Shown piece after piece: positions 19,128 to 32,349 of a stretch of 64,000 nt of DNA. The notes under the pieces were generated by a model. It was not told where the DNA came from, searched no databases, and worked only from the letters and a program-made list of their open reading frames with translations. The first letter of the stretch is position 1, and each line of letters starts with the position of its first letter. The position numbers and the translations under genes are program-made. Source of the DNA: Hydrogenophaga flava NBRC 102514 (GTDB lineage Bacteria; Pseudomonadota; Gammaproteobacteria; Burkholderiales; Burkholderiaceae_C); assembly GCF_001571145.1 (NCBI RefSeq), contig NZ_BCTF01000008.1, positions 62,001-126,000 of the forward strand, read 5' to 3'.

Positions 19128-20564
19128 TCAGCGCAGCAGTTCGCAGGGCTGCGGGTAGAGCCGCAGCAGGTGCTCCGACGGCGCACCAGGGGCGAGCGGC
19201 CCCAGCCGATGCTGCTCCATCAGATCCCATTGCGCCTGCCGCCCCAGCCAGCCGGGCTGGAACTGGGCCCGTGCATCCAGCGCCTGCAACCGGGCATCCG
19301 CCGCCGCAACGCCACCGCCGGCGCGGTACTGTTCCAGCCAGCACAGCTTCATGCCCGCGTAGTAGCGGCCCAGCAGGTACGCCTCGCGCGTCTCCGGCAG
19401 CACGCGCGCGGCGAACAGGAGCAGCAGCACCAGCAACAGCGGTCCCAGCCGCTCGCGGTGCCGGAACAGCAGCAGGTACACCGCCAGCAGGCCGGGCAGC
19501 AGCAGGGCCGTGTAGCGTGAAGCCATCGCGGCACCGACACCCAGCTGCGCGCGCCCGTAGGCGGTGAGCAAGGCGAAGACGAGGCTGCAACCGATCAGCA
19601 CCACACACACCTGCCACAGGGTGCGTTCGTCATCCCGCTCAACGGCCGGGCGGCTGAGATGCCGCACGCCCCACAAGCACGCAACAACCCAGGCCGCCAG
19701 CAGCAAGGCGCCTGCGGGGTAGAGCACCCAGGGCGAGGGTCGCTGCAGCATGAGCAGGAAGTGGCTCAGCATGGCGGCCATGAAACGCAGGTAGTCGGTG
19801 GGGTCCGGCCGCATCACCTGAAAGCCGTCGGCCGACACCACGAACTGATACCGGTGAAGAAACGCCAGCAGCGTGAGCACCCCTGCCGCCAGCACAACCA
19901 CCGCCCGCGGCCGCTGTGCTCCGTCGCCGCGCCAGACGTCGATCAAGGCCACCAGCATCAGCGCGGGCAAGGCAGTGAGACCAAACCCGGTGAAGCCCAG
20001 GCACACCACCAGTGCGATCAGCGCCAGGTGGTTCAGGAGGCTAGGCGCCGCCAGCCACACGTTGAGCAGCAGCATCAGGAGCAGCAGCGGGAAGATGCTG
20101 TGCGACGCGTTGGGCGCGACGACCAGGGTCTCGAAGGTGCACACCCCCCAGAACGCCAGCAGCAGCACGGCGTCCCAGAGCGACCACGGCGCCGGCAGCA
20201 GGCGCCGCCGCAAGCGCAGCGCCAGCAGGCCGGCCACCAGCTGCACACACGCGGTCCAGAGACTGTCCCAACGCACGTTCCAGTCGCTGAAGTGGTAGGC
20301 CGGCAGCACCAGGGAGAAGTTCAGCCCCTGCCGGTGGGGACCGTGCTGCCAGATGAAGGCGATGGCCGCATCGCTCCACTGGAAGCCGTTGTAGAGACGG
20401 GTCAGCAATGCCCACTGGTCGGAGAAGGGCACATTCACCGCCAGCAGCCAGGCGAGCCCCAGCAGCCGCACAGCCAGCAGTGCCGCGACCACGGCCAGCA
20501 GCCCGGCGACCATCGGCGGAGGCAGCGCCGTCAGCCGCTGGGCCAGACGCCGCAGGGCATTCAT
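19128..20564 (-). CDS. Polytopic membrane protein, GT-C-like, unknown substrate
   Basis: This 478-residue protein has about 10-12 hydrophobic segments separated by short loops. An early acidic loop motif (NVPFSDQWAL, just after the first helix) recalls GT-C glycosyltransferases of the inner membrane, but no family signature is certain. The open frame reaches further upstream. The ATG at 20564 overlaps the DUF4149 stop (ATGA) and gives a first membrane helix, so it is chosen. It follows greA and the DUF4149 gene on the same strand. A role in cell-surface sugar transfer is a guess. Confidence 0.6.
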   Translation of the reverse strand: MNALRRLAQRLTALPPPMVAGLLAVVAALLAVRLLGLAWLLAVNVPFSDQWALLTRLYNGFQWSDAAIAFIWQHGPHRQGLNFSLVLPAYHFSDWNVRWDSLWTACVQLVAGLLALRLRRRLLPAPWSLWDAVLLLAFWGVCTFETLVVAPNASHSIFPLLLLMLLLNVWLAAPSLLNHLALIALVVCLGFTGFGLTALPALMLVALIDVWRGDGAQRPRAVVVLAAGVLTLLAFLHRYQFVVSADGFQVMRPDPTDYLRFMAAMLSHFLLMLQRPSPWVLYPAGALLLAAWVVACLWGVRHLSRPAVERDDERTLWQVCVVLIGCSLVFALLTAYGRAQLGVGAAMASRYTALLLPGLLAVYLLLFRHRERLGPLLLVLLLLFAARVLPETREAYLLGRYYAGMKLCWLEQYRAGGGVAAADARLQALDARAQFQPGWLGRQAQWDLMEQHRLGPLAPGAPSEHLLRLYPQPCELLR

Positions 20565-21034
20565 GCCGGGGACGCCGACCGCCTGGGTGCGGCCAGGCGC
20601 CACAACACCGACCCTGCGCACAGCCACTGCCCCAGCACCAGCACCGAGCCCAGGCTGTGCCACAGGCGCAGGTCACCGCCGGTCGCGCGCGCGGTCACGA
20701 TCTTCCTCGCCACACCAAATTCCTGTGTCATCGCCAGCAGCACGGCCAGTGCCACCAGGGCCATGGTGAACAGCAGAGCGCGGAGATCCGACAGCGCCTG
20801 CGGCGACGGATCGGTGGACAGCGATGCGCGCTGGCGCCGCAGCATCAGCATCAGGGCCGTGCCCAGCACGAGCCCGATCCAGCACTGGAAAGAAAAGAGC
20901 TGTGCCGCCACCGGACCGGCCACCGCCGGACTGCCCAGCTTGGCGAACAGGGTCGGCACCGCCACGAAACTCAGCCCCGTGTTGCCACCCCACCAGAGGG
21001 CGGCCATGAGGATAGACAGGCGCTGCAGCGGCAT
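20561..21034 (-). CDS. DUF4149 family inner-membrane protein
   Basis: This 157-residue protein has four membrane segments and the DUF4149 opening LWWGGNTGLSFVAVPTLF (about residues 14-31). The function of the family is unknown. It lies 10 bases after greA and overlaps the next gene by four bases, so greA, this gene and the polytopic protein probably form one transcript. Confidence 0.8.
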   Translation of the reverse strand: MPLQRLSILMAALWWGGNTGLSFVAVPTLFAKLGSPAVAGPVAAQLFSFQCWIGLVLGTALMLMLRRQRASLSTDPSPQALSDLRALLFTMALVALAVLLAMTQEFGVARKIVTARATGGDLRLWHSLGSVLVLGQWLCAGSVLWRLAAPRRSASPA

Positions 21035-21044
21035 GCGGACCGGT

Positions 21045-21518
21045 TCAGACGTAGCGCACCGCCACGATCTCGAAGCGGCGCGTGCCGCCGGGGGTCTGCA
21101 CCTCGGCGGTGTCGCCCTCTTCCTTGCCGATCAGCGCCCGCGCGATCGGGCTGCTGATGTTGACCAGCCCCTGCTTGAGGTCGGCCTCGTCTTCACCCAC
21201 GATCTGGTAGGTCATCTCGTTGCCGCTGTCCTCGTCCGACAGCTCGACCGTCGAGCCGAACACCACGCGGCCGCCGGCGTCCAGCGTCGAGGGATCAATG
21301 ACCTGCGCCGCCGAGAGCTTGCCTTCGATCTCGGCGATCCGTCCTTCGATGAAACCCTGGCGCTCCTTCGCCGCGTCGTAGTCGGCGTTTTCGCTCAGGT
21401 CACCCTGCGCACGAGCTTCGGCAATGGCCTGGATCACGCCCGGGCGTTCCACGGTCTTGAGCTTGTGCAGCTCGGACTTGAGCATTTCAGCGCCGCGCTT
21501 GGTGATGGGATAGGTCAT
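21045..21518 (-). CDS. greA: Transcript cleavage factor GreA
   Basis: This 158-residue protein binds the RNA polymerase secondary channel and stimulates cleavage of backtracked RNA. The N-terminal coiled coil has the acidic tip [15 protein letters not shown], with the Asp/Glu pair needed for activity. The C-terminal FKBP-like domain ends in the family signature around [13 protein letters not shown]. The ATG at 21518 gives the standard length, with GGAG about 8 bases upstream. Its leader contains a terminator-like hairpin (separate entry). Confidence 0.97.
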   Translation of the reverse strand: MTYPITKRGAEMLKSELHKLKTVERPGVIQAIAEARAQGDLSENADYDAAKERQGFIEGRIAEIEGKLSAAQVIDPSTLDAGGRVVFGSTVELSDEDSGNEMTYQIVGEDEADLKQGLVNISSPIARALIGKEEGDTAEVQTPGGTRRFEIVAVRYV

Positions 21519-21548
21519 TTTCAAACTCCGGGATCGGCAAAAAGCAAA

Positions 21549-21572
21549 CCGCCGATCGTTTCCGGTCGGCGG
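21549..21572 (-). terminator. Hairpin with T-run in the greA leader (possible attenuator)
   Basis: CCGCCGA (21549-21555) pairs with TCGGCGG (21566-21572), and the stem can extend inward. On the minus strand it is followed by TTTGCTTTTTG. It lies 31 bases before the greA ATG, after a candidate -10, so it would be inside the greA leader and not at the end of the upstream gene. Confidence 0.6.
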
Positions 21573-21583
21573 CAATGGCCCGG

Positions 21584-21589
21584 ATTATG
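21584..21589 (-). promoter_or_regulatory. Candidate greA promoter -10 (CATAAT)
   Basis: CATAAT lies between two hairpins and about 65 bases before the greA ATG on the minus strand. It is preceded by TTG. No convincing -35 is visible, so the call rests on the -10 and its position. Confidence 0.35.
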
Positions 21590-21597
21590 CAACGAAA

Positions 21598-21617
21598 CCC
21601 GGGCCCTCACGCCCGGG
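21598..21617 (-). terminator. Terminator after the alpha/beta hydrolase gene
   Basis: CCCGGGC (21598-21604) pairs with GCCCGGG (21611-21617), followed on the minus strand by TTTCGTT. It lies 16 bases past the hydrolase stop and upstream of the greA promoter region. Confidence 0.65.
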
Positions 21618-21632
21618 AAACCCTGGTTGTGC

Positions 21633-22361
21633 TCAGTCGCGGCCAGCCTGCTCGATGGCGTCGGCCAGTCGTTTCGGATCGGTGAAACACAGCTCGTGAC
21701 TGCCACTGCACTCCACCAGCCGGAACAGACCGAGCCGTTCGGACAGCCGGGGGTGCCAGGGCAGGCTGTGCGGCAATGCGGTGTCCTGCTGGCAGTTGAT
21801 ATAGCTCTTGCCCAGGTTCATCGCCGCCAGCGGTGTCGACAGCTTCGCCGGGTCGGTGAAGGTCTTGTAGGGGTGGGGGTTGAGCAGACCGTAGGCCTTC
21901 TCGGCCAGCGCTGCGTCGGCGTCGTTGATGAAGGCCTCGCGCCAGATCGGGTACGGGAGCATCACTGAACCATTGTTCGCGGCAGCAATGCTGTCGAACA
22001 AAGCCACGTAGTGCGGTGGCACCAGGTCGTTGAGGCACTCGCCGTCCAGCGGTACGAAGGCGTTCCAGTAGACCAGGCGGCGGATGCGCTGCGCCGCCTG
22101 GTCGGCGGCGTGGCTGATCACCATGCCGCCGTAGCTGTGGCCCATCAGGCGCACATCCTGCAGGTCGTGCTGGTGCAGGAAATCCACCAGGGACGCCACC
22201 GCATCGGCCAGGCCGGTGGCGCTGCGGTCGTCGCCAGGGCGGTTGCCGGCCAGGGTCGGACAAAACACGGTGTGCCCCTTGGCGCGCAGGTGCTGGGCGA
22301 CGGGCTCCATCAGCTCGCCGGTGTGCCAGGCGCCGTGGACAAGAACATAGGTATCGGCCAT
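21633..22361 (-). CDS. Alpha/beta hydrolase (esterase of the EstC/methylesterase type)
   Basis: This 242-residue cytoplasmic hydrolase starts with the fold signature YVLVHGAWHTGEL. The nucleophile Ser is in MGHSYGGMVI near residue 81, and the catalytic His is in CSGSHELCF near the C-terminus. It resembles plant-type methylesterase/hydroxynitrile-lyase-like bacterial enzymes. The open frame runs well upstream, but a GAGGAG site six bases before the ATG at 22361 fixes the start. An AraC regulator gene lies 131 bases upstream on the same strand and may control it. The substrate is unknown. Confidence 0.85.
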   Translation of the reverse strand: MADTYVLVHGAWHTGELMEPVAQHLRAKGHTVFCPTLAGNRPGDDRSATGLADAVASLVDFLHQHDLQDVRLMGHSYGGMVISHAADQAAQRIRRLVYWNAFVPLDGECLNDLVPPHYVALFDSIAAANNGSVMLPYPIWREAFINDADAALAEKAYGLLNPHPYKTFTDPAKLSTPLAAMNLGKSYINCQQDTALPHSLPWHPRLSERLGLFRLVECSGSHELCFTDPKRLADAIEQAGRD

Positions 22362-22492
22362 GAAGGTCTCCTCTATTGGGTGGCAGGGGATGGTGGCCAG
22401 CGGCCACGCCACCATCACTCTAGAAACCCATGCCGAATCGCGCTGGCCGCTTTGCGCCAGCCGGGTCGCCGGGTTGCGCCAGCCCCGCGGCG

Positions 22493-23467
22493 TCAGTGAC
22501 CGCGCCGTTCCCGCACCCAGCGCTGGGGCGTCACCCCCATCATCCGCTGGAAGTCGCGGCCGAAATGAGAAGCGTCGGCGTAGCCGCAGCGCCACCCCAC
22601 CTCGGCCATGTTCAGCCCGGCCAGCCGGGGCTGCGCGAGCAGTTCACAGGCATGGGCGATGCGCACCTGGCGCCAGCGCCCCATCACCGTCTCACCATCC
22701 GCCGTGAACGCCCGGTGCAGGCTGCGCACCGACACCTGCAGCTGCGCCGCAAGCTCGTCGGCGCGCCAGCCGGGCTCTCCACGGCGCTCCCGCATCAGGG
22801 CCACGGCGCGCTCGCGCAGGTCACCGGCGCCGGCTGTGTTGCGATGCGCCACCGGCTCCATTGACGCCGCGAGCAAGGCGCCGAACTGGGCCTCCAGCCA
22901 GTCGGGCGCCATTTCAAGCGCCAGTTCGGGCTGGCGCCCCAGTTGCAGGCTCAGCGCCGACAGCATGGCGCCCCAGCCCTGCCCACGGTGCGCCACGCGC
23001 GCATGGGACACGTCCACGGTCCGCAGCCACTGCCCGACCCAGGCGCGCGGCATCTGCACCGACAGACAGATGACCGAGTGAGGGAAGTGCAGCTCGTAGG
23101 GTTGGGCGGCGTCCACCAGCACCGCGTCGCCAGGGCGCAGCTGCAACACGCTCCCGCCCTGCTTCACCAGCCAGGGCTGCTCGATCTGCGTGATCAGGTA
23201 GAACGGCTGGTCCTTGCTTTTTGCGATGGCCGCGGGCGTCCTGTACACGTCCTGGGTGGAGGCCTGCACCCGGTTGACCGCCAACCGCTGCAGCGGCAGG
23301 TGCACAAGCCGTCCGTCGAAGTGGTCCGCGGCCGAGGAGCTGCAGTCCATCTCAAGGAACGCTTCGCAGATCGCACCCACCCAGTAATCCAGACGCTCGC
23401 GCGGCCGGGCCTGCGCGGTGGTCCATTCGCGCAGGCGGATGTCAGGGGCTGAAAACACAGCGGGCAT
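22493..23467 (-). CDS. AraC family transcriptional regulator
   Basis: This 324-residue DNA-binding regulator has an N-terminal AraC-binding-like domain (about residues 10-190, with LRPGDAVLVDAAQPYELHF). A C-terminal double helix-turn-helix follows (about 225-320), with the typical AEVGWRCGYADASHFGRDF. It matches the AraC/FeaR-like group that carries the domain for inducer sensing. A GTG two codons earlier (23473) is an alternative start. Neither has a strong ribosome-binding site. The neighbouring hydrolase gene is the likely target. Confidence 0.88.
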   Translation of the reverse strand: MPAVFSAPDIRLREWTTAQARPRERLDYWVGAICEAFLEMDCSSSAADHFDGRLVHLPLQRLAVNRVQASTQDVYRTPAAIAKSKDQPFYLITQIEQPWLVKQGGSVLQLRPGDAVLVDAAQPYELHFPHSVICLSVQMPRAWVGQWLRTVDVSHARVAHRGQGWGAMLSALSLQLGRQPELALEMAPDWLEAQFGALLAASMEPVAHRNTAGAGDLRERAVALMRERRGEPGWRADELAAQLQVSVRSLHRAFTADGETVMGRWRQVRIAHACELLAQPRLAGLNMAEVGWRCGYADASHFGRDFQRMMGVTPQRWVRERRGH

Positions 23468-23517
23468 GGCCACAATCTAGTGACCATGCCCGCGGGGGAC
23501 AAGGGGACTTACGCGAA

Positions 23518-26802
<3,285 letters not shown>

Positions 26803-26836
26803 GGGTTCGCTTGTGTGTCTAGGCGGCAGGTCGGGC

Positions 26837-27199
26837 TCAGGCCTGGCGCTGGGTTTCCAGTTTGTTCAGCAAGGCCTGCACGCGTTCGGCAGGCACGTTC
26901 TTCTGCATCAGCTGCAGCAGGCCGTCGCCTTCGATGATCGGGCGCAGCACCTCGACCTCTGCGGGATAGAACAAGGCGTCCCATGCAGCCATTTCGGTGT
27001 TGAAGGTCTCGTCGTCCCAGGTCTTGCCCTTGGCGATCAGCGTGACCAGCGGCGATGCCTTGTTCTCGATGAAGGCCTTGCGGTAGGGCTTCTGCGCCCA
27101 GCGCTGGGCGAACCACTCCTTGTGCGGCGACTCCAGACCCAGCATGCGCTTGGCGATGGCCTTCTCGATCGCGAAAACCGGGAAACTGAAGAGCTTCAT
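26837..27199 (-). CDS. Conserved small protein between carA and carB, unknown function
   Basis: This 120-residue soluble protein starts [20 protein letters not shown] and is rich in Trp and charged residues, with no membrane segment or metal motif. An AAGGAA site precedes the ATG. It is spaced 23 bases from carA and 34 bases from carB on the same strand, so it is co-transcribed with the car genes. I recognise the position (carA-orf-carB is common in Burkholderiales) but no function. A role linked to carbamoyl phosphate synthase is only inferred from context. Confidence 0.8.
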   Translation of the reverse strand: MKLFSFPVFAIEKAIAKRMLGLESPHKEWFAQRWAQKPYRKAFIENKASPLVTLIAKGKTWDDETFNTEMAAWDALFYPAEVEVLRPIIEGDGLLQLMQKNVPAERVQALLNKLETQRQA

Positions 27200-27222
27200 G
27201 GGTGGTTCCTTGTGGTGCGTGC

Positions 27223-28377
27223 TCAGGCCTTGGCCTGCATCAGGCCGATAAAGCGGTCGAACAGGTAGCCGATGTCGTGGGGACCAGGCGAGGCTTCCGG
27301 GTGACCCTGGAAGCAGAACGCAGGCTTGTCGGTGCGGGCCAGGCCCTGCAGCGTGCCGTCGAACAGGCTCACGTGCGTGGCGCGCAGATTGGCCGGCAGG
27401 CTCTTCTCATCCACCGCGAAGCCGTGGTTCTGGCTGGTGATGGAGACGCGACCACTGTCCAGGTCTTTGACCGGGTGGTTGGCGCCGTGGTGGCCGAACT
27501 TCATCTTGAAGGTTTTCGCACCCGAGGCCAGCGCCATGATCTGGTGACCCAGGCAGATGCCGAAGGTCGGCGTACCGGTCTCGATCAGTTCCTTGGCGGC
27601 GGCGATGGCGTAGTCGCACGGCTCCGGGTCGCCGGGGCCATTGGACAGGAAGATGCCGTCGGGCTGGTGCTTGAGCACCTCGGCGGCCGGCGTCTGCGCC
27701 GGCACCACCGTGACCTTGCAGCCGCGCTCAGCCAGCATGCGCAGGATGTTCTTCTTCACCCCGAAGTCATAGGCGACCACGTGGAACTTCGGTGCGGTCT
27801 GCTCGCCGTAACCGCTGCCGAGCTTCCACTCGGACTGTGTCCAGGGGTACGACTCGGTGGCAGAGACGACCTTGGCGAGATCCTGCCCCGCCATGTTCGG
27901 CGCGGCCTGGGCGGCGGCAATTGCCTGCGCACGGTGCCCGTCGGTGATCGCCTCACCAGCCGGCAGGGCCAGGATGCAGCCGTTCTGGGCACCGTGGGTG
28001 CGCAGCCGGCGGGTCAGCGCGCGGGTATCCAGCTCGGCGATGGCCACAGTGCCTTCGCGCTGCAGGTACTGGGACAGCGTCTCTTCAGAACGGAAGTTGG
28101 ACGCCAGAAGGGGCAGGTCTTTGATGATCAGGCCAGCGGCGTGGATGCGGTCGGCTTCCACGTCCTCACGGTTCACGCCGGTGTTGCCGATGTGGGGGTA
28201 TGTGAGGGTGACGATTTGCTGGCAGTAGCTCGGATCGGTGAGGATTTCCTGGTAGCCGGTGATCGAGGTGTTGAACACCACCTCGCCGGTCGTCTGACCG
28301 GTGGCCCCGATGGAAACCCCCGTAAAGACCGTGCCGTCGGCGAGCGCAAGAAGGGCTTTCGGATGGACGGGAAGCAC
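27223..28377 (-). CDS. carA: Carbamoyl phosphate synthase small (glutaminase) subunit
   Basis: This 384-residue subunit hydrolyses glutamine and channels ammonia to CarB. The C-terminal class I glutamine amidotransferase has the catalytic Cys in [12 protein letters not shown] and the His/Glu pair in [11 protein letters not shown]. The start is GTG at 28377, preceded by GGAG with a 6-base spacer, giving the family opening [17 protein letters not shown]. The longer in-frame ATG lies in the leader and is less likely. It is the first gene of the car unit. Confidence 0.97.
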   Translation of the reverse strand: MLPVHPKALLALADGTVFTGVSIGATGQTTGEVVFNTSITGYQEILTDPSYCQQIVTLTYPHIGNTGVNREDVEADRIHAAGLIIKDLPLLASNFRSEETLSQYLQREGTVAIAELDTRALTRRLRTHGAQNGCILALPAGEAITDGHRAQAIAAAQAAPNMAGQDLAKVVSATESYPWTQSEWKLGSGYGEQTAPKFHVVAYDFGVKKNILRMLAERGCKVTVVPAQTPAAEVLKHQPDGIFLSNGPGDPEPCDYAIAAAKELIETGTPTFGICLGHQIMALASGAKTFKMKFGHHGANHPVKDLDSGRVSITSQNHGFAVDEKSLPANLRATHVSLFDGTLQGLARTDKPAFCFQGHPEASPGPHDIGYLFDRFIGLMQAKA

Positions 28378-28554
28378 GGTTTTCTCCAGAGGTTTTTCGG
28401 ACGCACCCGCGCCCGCCATGGGGCACAACCGGGGAGATTCGCGCCCGCTCCCGCATCGTCGCAGGGGATCGCGATAGCGGGCTTGGGACGGGGAACCTGG
28501 GCAGGAAGCCGGGGCGGACGCAGCGAGATGCGTCGATTGCGGGTAAACCCCGGA

Positions 28555-28560
28555 ATTATA
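28555..28560 (-). promoter_or_regulatory. Candidate car operon promoter -10 (TATAAT)
   Basis: A perfect TATAAT on the minus strand overlaps the TAA stop of the RNA methyltransferase gene and lies 178 bases before carA. No good -35 is seen. The leader of about 170 bases has no obvious attenuator. Confidence 0.35.
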
Positions 28561-29335
28561 GCGGCAGGGTCCTGGCCGCCGCGCTCGCGTGCAGGCAGAT
28601 CGCTGCCGCAGCGGCCACGTTCAGCGATTCCTCGCCCCCGGGCTGGGTGATGCGAACCGAGCGGCTGGCCATGGCCTCCAGTTCGGGGCGCACGCCCTGC
28701 CCCTCATGCCCCATGACCCAGGCACAAGGCCAGGGCAGCTCGGCGCGGTGCAGGAACTCCCCCCGGTGGGAGCTGGTGACCAACATGGGCACGGCAAGCG
28801 CCCCGAGCTCGTCGAGTTCCAGCCCCTCGACCAGACGGAGTGCGAAATGCGCCCCCATGCCCGCCCGCAAAACCTTGGGCGACCACAGGCCGGCGGTGCC
28901 CTTGAGCGCCAGCACCTGGCCAAACCCCATCGCAGCGGCGCTGCGCAGGATGGAGCCGACGTTGCCGGCGTCCTGCAGGCGGTCCAGCACCACCGTCGAA
29001 GCCGACGGGTCTGGTGCCGGGCGTGTCGGAAGATCCCATAGGAAGCCCATGCCGGCCGGGGACTCCAGTCCGCTTACACCCGCCATCAACGACTCTGAAA
29101 CCAAGACCCGGTGCTCGCAGGCTTCCCGCAAGGCGTCGGCAGCATCAGACCAGCCGCGCTCCGTGAACACCGCGGTGGTCGGACGCTGCCCCCGGGCCAG
29201 CATGGCCCGGCACAGGTGATCACCCTCCAGCCAGACCTGCCCCTGTTTGCGATAGGCCGTGCTGTCCTGGGACAGCAGACGCAGGCGCTTGAGCAAGGGA
29301 TTGTCCCGCGAGGTGATCAGAATGGGTTCGTTCAT
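28556..29335 (-). CDS. TrmH/SpoU-family RNA 2'-O-methyltransferase
   Basis: This 259-residue SPOUT methyltransferase would use SAM to methylate a ribose in rRNA or tRNA. An N-terminal substrate-binding region (about residues 1-95) leads to the SpoU domain with [20 protein letters not shown], then [13 protein letters not shown] and [18 protein letters not shown], which form the knot and SAM site. Its ATG overlaps the rnhB stop by four bases (ATGA). It is the last gene of the long envelope superoperon. The exact target nucleotide is not known. Confidence 0.88.
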   Translation of the reverse strand: MNEPILITSRDNPLLKRLRLLSQDSTAYRKQGQVWLEGDHLCRAMLARGQRPTTAVFTERGWSDAADALREACEHRVLVSESLMAGVSGLESPAGMGFLWDLPTRPAPDPSASTVVLDRLQDAGNVGSILRSAAAMGFGQVLALKGTAGLWSPKVLRAGMGAHFALRLVEGLELDELGALAVPMLVTSSHRGEFLHRAELPWPCAWVMGHEGQGVRPELEAMASRSVRITQPGGEESLNVAAAAAICLHASAAARTLPL

Positions 29336-29961
29336 GCGCCATGCTCCTGCATCGCCTGGGCCACCGGTGCAAACGAGCGCCGGTGTTCCGGCAGCGGACC
29401 GTATTCGCGCAGCGCCGCCAGGTGCTGCGCCGTACCGTAGCCCTTGTGGCGGTCAAACCCGTAGAGCGGGTGCTGCGCGTGAAGCTCGTCGAGCATGCGG
29501 TCGCGCGTGACCTTGGCCAGGATGGAGGCCGCGGAAATGGCTTGCACCAGCGCGTCGCCAGACACGATCGCCTCGGCCACCACATCCAGCACCGGCAAGC
29601 GGTTGCCGTCCACCAGCACCTTCGCCGGCTTCAGCCGCAAGCCCTTGACCGCGCGCTGCATGGCCAGCATCGTGGCCTGCAGGATGTTGAGCCGGTCGAT
29701 CTCCTCCACGGTCGCGAGCGCCACGCTGCAACACAGCGCTTTGGCCCTGATCTCGTCGAACAGCTTTTCGCGGCGCAGCGCGGTCAGCTTCTTGGAGTCG
29801 GCCAGCCCTTTGATCGGCTTGTGGTCGTCCAGGATCACCGCGGCCGCCACCACCGGCCCGGCCAGAGGGCCACGACCCGCCTCGTCCACACCCGCAACCA
29901 GCCCGGGAACGTCCCAGGCGAGGCTGGCCTGCTCAGCCCGCAAGAACTTTTTCGATCGCAT
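29332..29961 (-). CDS. rnhB: Ribonuclease HII
   Basis: This roughly 209-residue enzyme removes ribonucleotides from DNA. The catalytic acidic residues are in [16 protein letters not shown] and LVDGNRLP, with a further Asp in [12 protein letters not shown]. The open frame extends upstream inside lpxB. The ATG at 29961 gives a 29-base overlap with lpxB, while a TTG at 29943 would give an even closer match to typical lengths, so the exact start is uncertain. It is placed after lpxB, as in many proteobacteria. Confidence 0.93.
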   Translation of the reverse strand: MRSKKFLRAEQASLAWDVPGLVAGVDEAGRGPLAGPVVAAAVILDDHKPIKGLADSKKLTALRREKLFDEIRAKALCCSVALATVEEIDRLNILQATMLAMQRAVKGLRLKPAKVLVDGNRLPVLDVVAEAIVSGDALVQAISAASILAKVTRDRMLDELHAQHPLYGFDRHKGYGTAQHLAALREYGPLPEHRRSFAPVAQAMQEHGA

Positions 29962-31072
29962 CGGTGGCCAGGCGTGCCGTGTCACGCTGCAACAGGTGGT
30001 GCAGTTGGGTGAAGCGCTCCTCCAGAGCCGCCACACGCTGGGGAGAATCCAGCCAGGCGAGCGTGGCATCGGCCAGCGCCGCCGGCGTTGCAGCGTCCTG
30101 CAGCAGTTCGGGAACCACGAACTCGCTGCTCAGGATGTTGGGCAGCCCCACCCAGGGTTGGAGCTGCTTGCGGCGCATGATGATCCACGACAGCCAGTGC
30201 ATGTTGTAGGCGATCACCATGGGCCGCTTGAACAGCGCCGCCTCCAGCGTGGCCGTGCCCGAAGCGATCAGCGTCACGTCGCACGCAGCCAGCACCTCAT
30301 GTGAACGCCCTTGGACGATCAGCACATCCTGAAGACCTGCGTCCCGTGCGTGGGCCTCGATGACTTCACGCAATGCGGGGACCGCAGGCACCACGAAGCG
30401 CAGCCCCGGACGGCGCGACCGCATCAGCACCGCCGCATCGAAGAATCGGCGGGCCAGGTACTGCACCTCCGAGCGCCGGCTGCCAGGAAGAATGGCCACG
30501 ACCGGCCCCTCGCCTTCGATGCCCAACGAACGTCTTGCAGCCAGACGATCCGGGACCAAAGGAATCACCCCGGCAATCGGGTGGCCCACGTAGGTGGCGG
30601 CAATTCCGTGGCGAGCGAGCAGTTCTGGCTCGAACGGGAAGATGCACAATACGTGGTCGGCGCTGCGACGGATCTTTTCCACACGCTCCGGACGCCAGGC
30701 CCAGATCGACGGGCAGATGAAATGCACCGTCTTCACGCCCTCCGAACGGAGGCTGCTCTCGAGATCGAGGTTGAAATCGGGTGCATCGACGCCGATGAAG
30801 GCATCGGGCCGCTCCTGCAACAGGCGCTGCCGGAGTTGTGTGCGAATGCCCGCAATCTCGCGGTAGTGGCGCAGCACCTCGACGTAGCCTCGCACGGCCA
30901 GCTTGTCACTGGGCCACCAGGCCTCAAAGCCGTGCTTTGCCATGGCCGCGCCACCGATGCCGACAGCCGACAGATCAGGCCAGCGGCCCTTGAGCCCTTG
31001 CAGAAGCAGACCTGCGAGCAAATCGCCCGACGTTTCGCCGGCGACCAGCGCGACACGGCGGGACGCATTCAT
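29933..31072 (-). CDS. lpxB: Lipid A disaccharide synthase
   Basis: This 379-residue GT19 enzyme joins UDP-2,3-diacylglucosamine and lipid X at the inner membrane. The N-terminal signature [15 protein letters not shown] is present, followed by [17 protein letters not shown], the sugar-nucleotide region [11 protein letters not shown], and the C-terminal [12 protein letters not shown]. It lies after lpxA, whose stop codon (31089) is 16 bases upstream of the ATG used here. A longer start at 31099 would overlap lpxA. Confidence 0.96.
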   Translation of the reverse strand: MNASRRVALVAGETSGDLLAGLLLQGLKGRWPDLSAVGIGGAAMAKHGFEAWWPSDKLAVRGYVEVLRHYREIAGIRTQLRQRLLQERPDAFIGVDAPDFNLDLESSLRSEGVKTVHFICPSIWAWRPERVEKIRRSADHVLCIFPFEPELLARHGIAATYVGHPIAGVIPLVPDRLAARRSLGIEGEGPVVAILPGSRRSEVQYLARRFFDAAVLMRSRRPGLRFVVPAVPALREVIEAHARDAGLQDVLIVQGRSHEVLAACDVTLIASGTATLEAALFKRPMVIAYNMHWLSWIIMRRKQLQPWVGLPNILSSEFVVPELLQDAATPAALADATLAWLDSPQRVAALEERFTQLHHLLQRDTARLATDAIEKVLAG

Positions 31073-31088
31073 GACAGGTGATGAGAAA

Positions 31089-31877
31089 TCAGCGCGCAAT
31101 GCCGCGCGTTGCCGCAGACAGGAAGCGGCTCATCAAGGCCACATCCTCCGCCGCTTCGGGCATCTCGGTTGCCAGCGCATCAATGCCGGCACGTGCAGCA
31201 TCGAGCGTGAGGCCCTGCCGGTAGAGCAGCCTGTGCATCTGCTTGATCGCCGAGATCCGCGCTGCGGAAAAGTCGCGCCGTTTGAGTCCAACAGTGTTCA
31301 GCCCACGCACCGCCAGCGGGTTGCCGTCCACCAGCATGTACGGGGGCACATCCTGCGAGACCGCGCTGGCGAAACCGATCATCGCGTGAGCACCCACCGA
31401 GACGAACTGGTGAATACCGGTAAGCCCGCCCACCGTCACCCAGTCGGCCAGCAACACGTGTCCTGCCAGGGTGGTGTTGTTCGCCAACGTGGTGTGGTTG
31501 GCCAAATGGCAGTCGTGCGCAATGTGGGTGTAGGCCATGATCCAGTTGTGATCACCCACCGTAGTCCGCCCCCCCGCGCCGGGCACGCCCAGGTTGAACG
31601 TACAGAACTCGCGGATCGTGTTGTGGTTGCCGATGATCAGCTCGGTGGGCTCACCCGCGTACTTCTTGTCCTGCGGCACCGCACCAATCGAGTTGAACTG
31701 GAAGATGCGGTTGTGCGCCCCGATGGTGGTGCGACCCTCGATCACGCAGTGCGCGCCAATCGACGTTCCAGCGCCGATCTTCACATGGGGCCCGATGATG
31801 GTGTACGGACCGACCGAAACCGAGTGGTCGAGCTCCGCAGAAGGGTCCACCAGCGCAGTGGGATGAATCTGCGTCAC
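31089..31877 (-). CDS. lpxA: UDP-N-acetylglucosamine acyltransferase
   Basis: This 262-residue cytoplasmic enzyme performs the first step of lipid A synthesis, moving a 3-hydroxyacyl chain from ACP to UDP-GlcNAc. The left-handed beta-helix hexapeptide repeats cover about residues 5-190. The catalytic His is in [12 protein letters not shown], and a helical C-terminal part follows. The start codon is GTG. It lies 19 bases after fabZ. Confidence 0.97.
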   Translation of the reverse strand: MTQIHPTALVDPSAELDHSVSVGPYTIIGPHVKIGAGTSIGAHCVIEGRTTIGAHNRIFQFNSIGAVPQDKKYAGEPTELIIGNHNTIREFCTFNLGVPGAGGRTTVGDHNWIMAYTHIAHDCHLANHTTLANNTTLAGHVLLADWVTVGGLTGIHQFVSVGAHAMIGFASAVSQDVPPYMLVDGNPLAVRGLNTVGLKRRDFSAARISAIKQMHRLLYRQGLTLDAARAGIDALATEMPEAAEDVALMSRFLSAATRGIAR

Positions 31878-31896
31878 GTCAGCAGCCCCCCAGCAC

Positions 31897-32340
31897 TCAG
31901 GACACCGTGCGCATGGTGCACATCAACTCGGCCTCGCAGACCACGTCGTCGCCCACGCGGGTCACGCCCTTGAACTTGTAGATGCCCGCGCGCACGCGGT
32001 CCAGCTCGATGTCCATCACCAACTGGTCACCGGGTTCGACGGGACGCTTGAAGCGGGCGCCGTCGATGCCAGCAAAGTAATAGACGGTGTTGTCGTCCAT
32101 CGTCACGCCAGCAGTGTCGAACGCCAGCAGCGCGGCCGCCTGGGCCATGGCCTCCAGCATGAGCACACCGGGCATAACCGGACGGTTCGGAAAGTGACCA
32201 CCGAAGAACGGCTCGTTGATGGTGACATTCTTCAGCGCCTTGATGCGCTTGCCTTTTTCAATTTCCAGCACACGGTCCACCAGCAGGAACGGGTAACGGT
32301 GAGGCAGTTGCTTGCGGATCTCGTGGATGTCCATTGTCAT
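31897..32340 (-). CDS. fabZ: 3-hydroxyacyl-ACP dehydratase FabZ
   Basis: This 147-residue hotdog-fold enzyme dehydrates 3-hydroxyacyl-ACP in fatty acid elongation. The family signature [13 protein letters not shown] contains the catalytic His. The Glu lies in [13 protein letters not shown], and the central [11 protein letters not shown] is intact. An ATG two codons later is an alternative start. It sits between lpxD and lpxA and competes with them for 3-hydroxyacyl-ACP. Confidence 0.97.
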   Translation of the reverse strand: MTMDIHEIRKQLPHRYPFLLVDRVLEIEKGKRIKALKNVTINEPFFGGHFPNRPVMPGVLMLEAMAQAAALLAFDTAGVTMDDNTVYYFAGIDGARFKRPVEPGDQLVMDIELDRVRAGIYKFKGVTRVGDDVVCEAELMCTMRTVS

Positions 32341-32349
32341 GATGCTCAG

